A DNA stretch of 64,000 bases from Sipunculus nudus (lineage: Eukaryota > Annelida > Sipuncula > Golfingiida > Sipunculidae). The stretch lies in assembly GCA_026874595.1 (NCBI GenBank), contig CM049316.1, positions 10,906,839-10,970,838 of the forward strand. The letters are read 5' to 3'. Within the stretch, counting starts at the first letter, position 1, and every line of letters starts with the position of its first letter. The translations under genes were made by a program, and so were the position numbers. The notes beneath the pieces are model-generated. The model was given only the letters and a program-made list of their open reading frames with translations, had not been told where the DNA came from and made no database searches. This document shows positions 25,301 to 37,300 of the stretch, piece after piece.

Positions 25301-28300
25301 ACTCCTGTTACAACCATTTACTGCCAGTATTTAGCTGCTGAATCTTATGGAAGGAGCTATTGAAAATGGTTGTTCTAGTCGTTACAGGCGGGCTGGTCTG
25401 ACAAGACCTGGGGAAATAGCAAAAACATCTTGGTGGGTGTCTTTGTAAGCTCACATTACTCCTGATAGAACAAACAGTGCTTAAGGTCTGTGCTTTCCCC
25501 CTTGGCCAGTAACCACTCAGTAGGTGGTGGCTTTAGGTCTTGTTGGACCACTTTGCCTCTCAGGTGTTTTCTTCCTGGCACCATGGCAACACCAGATTAC
25601 TTATAAAAACTTAAGATGTATTTTTGACAGAAATCTGAATTGGAAAGAACATGTATTGAACCAATTTGTGAAGGCAAACAAAAGATTATATAACCTATAT
25701 TATCTGAGAAAGCTAAACAATTACAAAACCATTATTACCATGTTTTATAATTCAGTAATTTCCAGTGTCCTAACTTATGCACTGGAGTGCTGGTATACAA
25801 ATATATCTGATAAGTTTAAGAAACAGTTAAATAATACCAGAAAGACAAATTGTAGAATAACTAGGACTTCTCTTGCCACACACCAGGAAATCTTTGAAAC
25901 CAAATCAATGGCCTTCATCTCAAGGGTCATGAATGATACAACACATCCCCTACATTCAGAGTTCAGTTTTTTATCTTCAGGTAAACGCTTTGATGCAACA
26001 TTCTGCAGAACAACTTGCTTTAAAAAATCTCTTGTGCCATACAGTATTAAACTTTTTAATTCGTAACCCTCTAGATATTTAATATTTTGAATTCTCTATT
26101 TTACCTGCAGAATTATCTGTTTTATCATTTTTACATGCTCATTTTTACGTGCATGGTCAATGCGCTATGTCTTTTTTTTTATGTAAATATATTTTTTTTA
26201 TTTATTTTTATGTAATGAATTGCATGTCAACAAAAAATTCCTGGAACTGAATGCTAATAAATGTTATTTTATCTTTTTCATTTTGCAAATGACATTTGTT
26301 TAGCTATCATCACCTGGGTAACATCTAATGTGTCACATTCATAATACAGAGTGTCTGTATCTGTAGACAAAAGGGGTCAGTGACACAGATTCAATCCTTT
26401 ATTACATCTGTCTAGGATGGGTTATATCATAGTATATATCTATCGTCTGTTTGTTTTTGGGTTTCCGTCAGTTAATTTCCCTGCAATAACTTACCACAGA
26501 TATGATGGATTTTCACAAAAGTCACCATAACTACTTTCCAATTGATTATCTTGCCTCAGTTTGATTATTGGCAAATCCACACATATTTAAGGTCACAGTT
26601 CACTACTCTTTGTGTTGTCACCATGATAACTTATCAGGAATATGATGGATTGTGATAAAATCAACAGAAATATTAACCTATTACCGTTTCTCACCTGTAT
26701 TACATTCTCAATCTCAGCAAATTCACGCATATTTTAATAGGTCAGAGGTCACAAGATATGCAACAGGTGTATTATGTACCATTTGCAGCGTCTTGTTACA
26801 GAATATACTTTTCACTGGTTCTCTTGTAATGACATTGTTGTGTTTTTAATAGAGATCCATACCCAGATGATCCATACAGAAGAGTACCCTATCCCCCAAG
26901 GGACCCATACTATGACAGAATGATTGATGACCCATACAGGTAAGACACCCAGAAGTAAGTTAAGTAGGTTAAAAGTTAGGTATTAAAGTCAAATGTTAAG
27001 TAGCTTTAAGTTAACAAACACCAAGATGAAGCAGTCTGTGGGGGTCAGCCTTAAATCATATTTAATGTACTTAACTTTGATGACATGATCATTGACATTT
27101 TAGTCTTGAGCCTGTGGCTTGAAGATTTTTTAATAAGAAAATTTGAGTTCCCAGTGGTCAGAGTAAAGTGTGGGGGGGGGGGGGGGGGGGGTTGAAATAG
27201 TTTTTTTCACATTGATGGAAAAGTCAGGGAATTTCATCAACAAAAGTTATTGGATTTGATGATTATTAGGGAAAGTCATGTGTTTTCAATCAAAGTTGCT
27301 TTTGTGATTGTCCTGATGGAAATGGGTGAAGTTTGACATGGAGGCTGAATTAAAAATTCTGTTTATTTATTGATCCTTCAAATTCAGTGAAAAGACAGTA
27401 AAAAGTCCAGGAATTTTTTATTTTGGTTAGTTGCTGGTTACCCTGCTTTAGCATACCTCATCTAACTGAAAAAAAAACTGAATGGAGTTTGGTATGACTT
27501 ATACAGTTGACTTTGCAGGAATAAAATAAGGGATAAAATTGACTCTTATTGTTCAAAGGCACAGAGTTTTCTCTTTAACATATTTCTGAATTTTATATTA
27601 GACTTGCTAGGTTCTTGTATGGAGGAAAGACTTTATATTCTTGTCTCATATGAATTACAGTATTCAAAGGATTGATATTTTGATATTTTAATATATATTT
27701 TGCCTATTGTTTTATATGCATTTGTCTATGACAGGGTGTTTTATTGTATACCCACAGTTGACTTTTGGTTTCACTGCAATAACTTATTGGGGCTTCGATT
27801 TTAATGAAACTCACTGTAACTGCTAACCAATAGATTATCTGGCCTGAGTTTGATCTTGGGCAAAATCCAAGCATATTTAATAAGGTCAGATGTCACTAGG
27901 CTGCATTTTGGTGTTGCCATTATAACTAACGAGGAATATGTTGAATTTTAATGAAACAGAAATATTAATCAGTTTAACATCTCATCTTAGTTTGATTCCC
28001 AGCAAAATCCATGCATATTTAATAAGGTCAGAGTCAGCAGACTTTGATGGCCCCTGATGGCTTACCAAAATTCTAATTGATTTTCAGGAAACTCATTGTG
28101 ATTATTAACGAATATTGTTTCTCCCTGAATTACAGTCTCAGCAAAAATCACACAAATCAAAAAAGGCCAAAGGTCGCAAGATATGCGACAGGCATTTTAC
28201 GCACCATTTGCGGTGCTCTTTTTCTATTTATACCTTTTAGGCCTGTCTTATATGTATATATAAATATATTTGTCCCCTGCTACCGGAGGCTGGGGAGTTA

Positions 28301-31300
28301 TTCCAAAAGAAATGGTTCTCTGTGAATTTGTATAGCTGGCAATGCCAAGGTTATTTGACAATTTTAATTGTTCTTCTACTGTGAAGTCATGATGGCAAGC
28401 TACCGTAAAATCTCCACTTAAAACCGCGGTTTAATAAAGAAATTCAAAATCTTGAAATCGGGTTGATTTCCTGAAAGCACTGTGCGGTTTATACAAGAAG
28501 GGTTTCCTGAATATCTTCCTGACAGACATCGTTTTTAGGCCTGCGAGTGGGCGATAATATTGCAACTTTCGAAGGCCGTTCTTAGCAGCAGTCTCGCATA
28601 CATGGGAGCCGTGTGTAAATGTATTATTTACGATTATTTGTTATTTATAAATTTTATTTATAAATTAATAAATATTGCTGATTAGTTTTTGTGTGATATA
28701 TAACTTGTTATAAAATCTTGGTAATTGTCACCAAATAATACGTTTACAACAACCCTGCTGTAACACACGGCGGCCCACTTCGTTGGGCATGGTCAAGCAA
28801 AATTGAAATATAAGCTTACTTTAAACCCATTTGCGGCATTATTTTGCAATGATTATTTGTTTAAAATGTAAAATGAATAAAAAGCTGACATCGTAAAGAG
28901 TCGCACAATGGCTGACGATCGTTTTAAAATCAAGTTTGAGTGCCGCCATGTGCTGAAACGCCCCGGTATTCTGCTAAGAAATTTTAACGGCTGTACGCGA
29001 TGGGTGGTAAACAGAACAGCCACCTATTTTGTCCCAGCGTGCCTTGCATTAACACTGCCTTGACAAAATGGCTCCCCACACGGAAACTTTCTTCAGGAAA
29101 AAAAGCTTGCTTACCCCGACTGGCCACTTTAATTTTACCTTATACGTGCGTATCTCAGCAAGGTAACTTCCGTTACTTTGATATTCAGTTAAGTTGACCA
29201 GCGATGTTTTCTAACGCACCAGCAAATTGTGACATGGAGCGATGTCAACGTACGATGTGACGATGATAATACCGAAGTAACCGGTATGAAAATGATTTGA
29301 ATCTTCCCAGTAATTCCAGAAAATGGAATTTTCATCAAAAATTAAGATTACTTTTAGAATTGAAATATACAGTGACTTGAAATGGCTCAGCAGAATATTT
29401 TTTCCAAAATATAATGACAAATCAGTAGCTAACAAGAATACGGCACGGAATAAAACAAATCTGTATAAACAGGCAGAGGTTCACCGGCCCTTACGTCTTC
29501 CCAAACTTCATGCTTGAGTGACCCTGCAAAAAAGTGTTATGATGTGTTTAATTAAAATGCCCAAGGAATTTTAAAGTGGACAGGAATAGCCGAGTCGTAA
29601 CCTACATGTGTTCATTTCTGGATGATAGCTTGATTGTGTCTTTAGTCAAATCATTCTGTAGCGAAAGTTGGTGCGGTTTTAAAGGGGGTTCTTAGTATTT
29701 GAGCCCCTCGCGGTGTCTCACCTGGAATTTAAGCGAAGTCTGGGTGCGGTTTTAATCGGAAGTGCTGTTTTAAGTGGAGATTTTATGGTACTCTAGTTAA
29801 TATGACATGGAAATTTTTAGCTCACCTGTGAGCTTTGAGTGTAACTATAGCACTGCATCAATCAGTCCATCTGTTAACAGCTTCTCCCAGCAATGACTAC
29901 CTGGATTCTCACAAACATTGCTCACAAGCTGATGTTGGACCAAGTGTGCTTCAAACCTAATTTGGTGGTGCATAAGTTCTGAAAAAATTGGTGTTCATTT
30001 GATCATTATTTAATTCCATGGTGTTTAATGTGCTTGAAATTTAATGGGTCTTCAGAGTTTGTGAATGCAATATGTTCACAGGAGAGCATTGGGTTCTTGG
30101 ACCCTTCGTTAGTTACCAGCAGGTGGTTACTTGCTGGTCTGGACTGTACCCAGATAAACATGTATATGTTGTGTAAGGGCTGGGACAGTCAAGGGGTAAA
30201 ACAAATGGCTCTCACTGCTTGCGACTCTGTTTTGATCCCTGGCATTGCTAAGAGAGTGGGTTGTAGTTGCCCGTCCACGGCCAGTGGTTTTCTCTGGGTT
30301 CTCTGGTTTCCTCCATCTGTAAAGTCTATCAAATGCCACAATATGAGCCCAGGAGAGTGCCGCGATTAGTTATAATAACTATTTGTACAGTCCATGTAAA
30401 ATATATAAGTTTATATATAACATCTCAGCAGTGTGTATCATTTCAGACGTGATCCATACCTGGATCCATATCGTGGTCCGTATGCTCCCCCTCCACCTCT
30501 CAGAGCTCCTCCACGGGTAGACTGCGCCATTCTCCTCCTGTCTCGGACGATCAGGTAAACACTTTTCATATATATTAAGTACTGGTGCAAAAATGCATAG
30601 AATAATCTATGGATTAATTTGCAACCTCATTATTATGTTGTAACAGATTTATAACTTCTGAATTGATTCATTGTATCCGCCAAAACAGTTTTGCGGATAC
30701 TATGTTTTCAGCTGCACGCCGCCGCCGCGGCGTAGGTTTCCGGAGAACTCCTCCGTAACCGCTGGGTGGAATTTTACGAAACCCGGGATTATGTTCAGGT
30801 TACATGTGAACTGCTGCGCCCCGATTTTGTTTTGACCTCTGACCTTTCCTCTGCGCTCTGCCTCCGTTTGTGCGTCTGTTTCCACACATAAACCCACATA
30901 TCTCGGGAACCGTTTGACGGATCAGGAAAATTTATTTGCACAAATGTAGCCCTTGGAGAGCTTTATAACATACACAAAAAATGGTGGCGCCACCTGCAAC
31001 CATGTTTGCACAGTGTCCATCTGTTCGTCTGCCTTGGGTTAAAATCACTCATATCTCTGCAGTGACTTGACTAATTCACCTGAAATTTGGCATGCGTATA
31101 CATCCTGGATAGCTTTTCTGATTTTGTGACAGGTGGCGCCACCTACATTCACGTTTACGCTGCAGACATCCAAGCTCATATCTCGGGAACCGTTTGACCG
31201 ATCAGAAAATTTTTTTGCACAAATGTAGCCCTTGGAGAGCTTTATAACACACACAAAAAATGATGGCGCCACCTGCAACCATGTTTGCACAGTGTCCATC

Positions 31301-34300
31301 TGTTTGTCTGCCTTGGGTTAAAATCACTCATATCTCTGCAGTGACTTGACTAATTCACCTGAAATTTGGCATGCGTATACATCCTGGATAGCTTTTCTGA
31401 TTTTGTGACAGGTGGCGCCACCTACATTCACGTTTACGCTGCAGACATCCAAGCTCATATCTTGGGAACCGTTTGACCGATCAGGAAAATTTTTTTGCAC
31501 AAATGTAGCCCTTGGAGAGCTTTATAACATACACAAAAAATGGTGGCGCCACCTGCAACCATGTTTGCACAGTGTCCATCTGTTTGTCTGCCTTGGGTTA
31601 AAATCACTCATATCTCTGCAGTGACTTGACTAATTCACCTGAAATTTGGCATGCGTATACATCCTGAATAGCTTTTCTGATTTTATGACAGGTGGCGCCA
31701 CCTACATTCACGTTCACGCTGCAAACATCCAAGCTCATATCTCGGGAACCGTTTGACCGATCAGGAAAATTTTTTGCACAAATGTAGCCCTTGGAGAGCT
31801 TTATAACATAAGCAAAACTGGTGGCGCCACCTGCAGCCATTTTTGCACAGCTCCTGTCTGTTTGTCTGCCCTGGGATAAAATCACTCATATCTCGGCAGT
31901 GGTTTGACATATCTGGCTAAAATTTTGCAGGTTTATACATCCCCGACAGCTCTCTTGATTTTATGACAGGTGGAGCCACCTGCATTCTAGTTTATGCAGC
32001 AGACATCCAAGCTCATATCTTGGGAACTGTTTGACCGATTGGGCCAAAGTTTTGCATGTGTATAGTTCTCACATAGCTCTTTATCATACGCAAAACTGGT
32101 GCCGTCACCTGCAACCATTTTTGCTCAGCGTCCATCTGATTGTCTGCCACGGGCTAAAATCACTCATATACATGTAGTGGTTTGACTTATCTGCCTTAAA
32201 TTTTGCATATGTATACAACTGGGACGGCTTTCTGGTCAGGGGGCAACCTTCATACACAATTTGGCTGCAGACATCCATGCTAATATGCAACACTTCACTC
32301 TATTTCCCCTTGCCACTTAATTCATGCCTCACTTCACCCGTTCCACTCTGATTTAGGCGGATACACGTAGTCGCTTGTCGACTACCCGTATTCTAGTTTT
32401 AAATATAATTTTTTGCATATACCACCTCAAAGGGCTCAGTGAGCTGTCAAATTTGACAGAGCACACTTGTGACTTGTCAACTGTTGCATTCCTTTTCAGA
32501 GAGTATGGTGAGAGCGTACAACTTAAGCTGAAGGGAATCAGCATAATGGCTGAAATAGTAGTCCTTATTGATGAAGCTGCACTGCCTGCAGCCATGGAAG
32601 ATGCAAAGCGCCGCAAGCTGCCATTTACAGTTGTGCTCAATTCCCAGAATGAGGTTCATCGCTCGGCCACAGTCAGCATTCTGCATGGCCAGCCTCAAGG
32701 TGAATCACTAGTATATTGTATGTTACTGTCTGTATCATAACTTGTGAATGATGAAATTTTTCATGTATTATGATTTATTGCTTAACCTATAAATAAGCTA
32801 TATTTCGCATAGGGCAAGGCCCTCTTAATTATGAGTGTGATATGTAGGCTGAAATGTCACAACACCCCATATTTATTAAGAAGGCAGATATGCCAGCATT
32901 GCACTGCTGTTTAGATATCTGATGTTGTAATAGGAGGAAAAGCATGCCCGATAGATTTCTGTATCATACAGCTACATTGTCTCCAGAAAGCAACAAAAAT
33001 TCTAGAGAAATGGCCTTATCAATAAATGTATGAGGAACTCATAAATTACAAAATATTGCTTGTAAACAGTAATAGTATGTAGGATTTTTAATCTTAAAAA
33101 TATTGCGTGGTATGATAAAACAGTATCCAGTGGAATATCATTCATCGGAACAAACCATTGTCTTGCAGTGGTATTCTGCGTGGTCAGTTTGTTTTTTCGC
33201 GATGAATAGAATGATTTGCGTGACAGACCCTGATTGATTTTTTCATCATTTTGCTGCAAAAGCCCTGGTGCCTAAGGAACCTACTCATTTTTTGGAAGAT
33301 CCCTTGTTTTCCAAATGGAACAGCCACCACTTTTATCTACCAATGAGCGGATTTTGAGGATAGCTTTGTTCAGTTCCTCTACATCAGAATTTATTTTCAT
33401 TCAGGATTTTATTTTCCATTGCGACAGATTATGCGGGAATAGTTCCGATGCCATTCTGCATACGTGTATTTTTACATGGTAGTGTGAAAGGTTCAATATG
33501 GAAATTACGCGATTTTAGAAACGTTCAGTGCATCAATTTGGATACGAATCATGCGTGACTTTCGATATTATAGTCCAGGAGTTTGGACTTGAATCATACG
33601 GGATATGTACTATGTTCGGATCATAGGTTTGGATATGGATCATGCGTCATGATCAGTATGTTAAGTCGGACGGTTTGTATATGGAGGATCATTCGTGATT
33701 TTCAGTATGTTTAGCCAGACGTTTGGTCCTGGATAAACTTCCTCTTGATGGTCAGAAAACCTTGCACATGGCAGGGAGGCAGTGTGATCAAATAAAAAGT
33801 GATCTTTATATATTTCCACTGTGTCAGTATATTTTATTGCAGTTAGGGCTCCCTGTTTCTTGTGCCCAGTATCTGTGGTTAATTGTGTCAAGTTACCAAT
33901 ATTGCAGGTCAGAAACAAATGCATTTAGATGTGTCCTCGTATGAGAGTAGGTTCGGCCTAGCATTTTAAATATTAAAAGCATGGCTTTGCTTGCATCCAT
34001 ACCAAAAAAGCAGTACTTTTCTATATAGAGTTGCGTGTCGTTTTCTTTTGCGTTTTATGCAAAACTGCTAAGTAAAAACCGTGAACGGAGGAAGACTTTT
34101 CTTTTTACCGTGAATGTTTGAATTCAGAATAGGGGAAAATCATGGGCCGTTTCTCCATGAAGCATTATCAGGCGGGCACAACAATTTTCAGCTGGTATGA
34201 CTTGCGATGCAAAATACAAATGATAACAAGCCAAATGTTCATCGTCACATATGTTGTGAGGCAGAATTTTAGAATAAGCAGAAAAATACTTGAACAGGTA

Positions 34301-37300
34301 TTATTTTGTCAAAGGTCCTTGTATGTGCTTAATCGTGGTTGTATATATTGAAAAATAAAAAGAAATTTAGTTTCAGTTTTACATATTGTAATATCATGCA
34401 TGCTCAAATGTGTTTTGCAAATTAACTGTAAGTTAACTTTTTAGCTCAGCTGACTATAAGTCATCTGAGCTATAGTCGTGGTCCATTGTCCGTCGTCCGT
34501 CCGTCTGTCCGTCCGTCCGTCCGTCCGTCCGTCCGTCCGTAGATGTGGCACGTTTTGAAACCGTAAGACCTAGGAATCCAAAATTCGGCATAATGTTAGA
34601 TGTCCCCAAGATCTCCTACCAAGCCGAAAACTGGGTCTTTGCAACTTTGTCCCTTTGAGAAATTAAGGAAAAACCTCAATTTTTTATTAAAAACCTATTT
34701 TCACACTTCAGGACTGCCTAATATCAAAACCACTCATCTGTTTTACCTCATATTTACCATAAATATTCCTCTATATAGTTCCTATGTACATGCCAGAAAT
34801 TATGTCTGTATTATTTAATTTAAAAAAGTTATGGGCCCAAACATAATGCATTTTGTAAAAAATCAGAAAAGATATTTGATCACTTAACACAAAAAATGTT
34901 AAAGCTATGGACCTTTTTTCCAGGAATATAACTTTAATTAATCAAAATTAAATTGTATACCCAAAATTAGATGAAAATCTTTTAAATTTTTAAAAATATT
35001 AATAAAAATAAAAAATTGGTACTTTAAATTTTGCCCAACTTTGACCATGGCACGTTTTTTTCCTGTAAGTACTGTGGATTTAATTTTCACAGCATGTTTT
35101 TGTTAGCATTTCAACTGTTAACACCAAAAATTTGAAACCAGTTGATCAAAAACTGTAGATTTTAATCAAGTTTTCAAGCACCATGTAACATATTGTTTAC
35201 ATCAAGCTAGTGTTATGCAGTTTGCAAGAGCTCAGCTCCCCAGCTTCAGCTCTAAGTTCCTTAAATTCGGCATACAGTTAGATGTCTCCAAAATGCCCTA
35301 CCATGCCAAGAATTTGGTCACTAGGACATTCGAGATATTAATGAAAAACTTCATTTTTCCATTAAAAACCCATTGTTACACTTCAAGACTGCCTAATATC
35401 AAAACCACTGATCTGACTTTAATCATAAATAATATGCATATTTTTCATTCTCTATGCACATGCCAGAATGATGTCAGTATTGCGTAATTGTTTTAAGTTA
35501 TGGGCCCAAACATAATGCACTTTGTAAAAAATCAAGAAATATATTTACTCCCTTAACAAGAGCATTGCTGAAGCTAGAGATTTTTTTGTCAGGGATGTAA
35601 CATTATTTAATCAAGATTCAATTGAATACCCAAAATTAGTTCTGAATTTTTCAAATTTTATTTAGTATAAATATAAAATTAGTACCTTAAATTTTGCTTA
35701 ACTGTGACCATGGCACGTTTGTTTCCCGTGAGCACTGTTGATATAATTTTCATATCATGCACACATAAGGATTTCAGCTTTTAAGTTTAGAAAGCTGAAA
35801 GAAATTGGCCAAAAATTGTAGCTTTTATTAATGTTTTTTATGAGACCCTGTCAGACTTTGGCTCTCTCCAGCCCCTCTTGAGTCACCTGTATGTTGACCT
35901 TGTTGACCTTTCATCAAATTATGCACGCTTGAGGCGAGACATACATGGAATCCAGGCAGCTTATGGCAAGCCACAGTTGATCCAGGTGTCCAACCCAACT
36001 CATCTAGTAGTTTTAACCAACAACATAACAAAAAACAATAAATTATTAAATTTTTATTGGTTTTTAATAACAAATAAAAGAAAAATAGAAAAGGAATTTG
36101 TTAGTTTATAATAACAGGAAATTAACTTGCAGTTACTGATGATATAAGAATCTTGTATCGATGGGTAGAATGTCACATATTCCAAATAACACCATGCAGT
36201 CACCTATGGCATTTTTCAGTTCAATTTTAATGATGAAGTAAATCATATTATTCATTACTAATCACTAGGGATCATATGAAGGAAATTAATGATAGACAAA
36301 GATGCAGTTGATAATATTAATCTAGATTCCTGCTGTGTCTAGTGTGTACATTGATGTGAAATTAGTCCAAAATGAATTTTTTACAGTTATTTTTTAATAT
36401 AAATAAAAGCCATAAAACCAGGTACTTATGATCATTATTTAAATGTGTGAATTTTGTATATTCTGGATTCTCAACATCATTGTTTGGTGAAAACTGAATA
36501 AATTTAAGACATGGTGCAAATACTTTGTAATTGTATTTAAATATGAATATGATTATGTACTCCATTATAAAATTTCTTGCATAAAGAATGGGAATTCAGG
36601 TAAAAATGAAAATATATGAATACTCGTGCAAATACTTTCAAAATGTATTCATGAATGCATTCATGAATATATTCTTCAATATTAATTTAATAATCATATC
36701 AGTTATATTTCATTTTAAAAAATCATATGATTCTCTTATTATTTTTAATAAAAATTATATTTGGGACAATATTTGTATTTTTTTTTAATAAATAGTTAAA
36801 CTCTTATATTATATGTTCTGCTTATAAGTTATATGGCCAAGTCAAAATCTGTGTGACAATAGTACTTTATTTGTTAATAAAATAAATGAAATCAATCCTC
36901 TTCCCAGTCTCCAAAGGTACTATTAAAATCATACATAAGCTAATCAACAACAACTCATAATACAGCTTATATTTATTACCACACAAAACCAGCATGTGCC
37001 TCATTTCTAAATAATATTTTTTTATCATATATAACAGCTGAGCGTCGTGACCCATAGGTCCCTTGTTTATTTACCTTAAGGTCTTCATTCTTTGATAATA
37101 AGAGATAGCAGGTTGAAATGCTATTTTTTTATCAGAGTTTCAACAAATTTACAAAATGCCAAAGCTTTATTCAATAGTTTTAAAAAATTCCTTTTTCTTT
37201 GAATTTTTTTTCAATATGAGATTCAGATTGTTTATTTCAGGTAATTTGAGAACACAGGTAAGACGTTTGTACGGGGTTATCTTCAGTATCTTCTGGAACT

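Larger units (their letters stand above)
24884..26852 (+). other. intron 5 of the NCOA5-like gene
   Basis: GT-AG intron holding a non-LTR reverse transcriptase relic (25590-26066) and a two-unit dispersed repeat (26450-26810). No other coding signal is seen. Confidence 0.85.
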
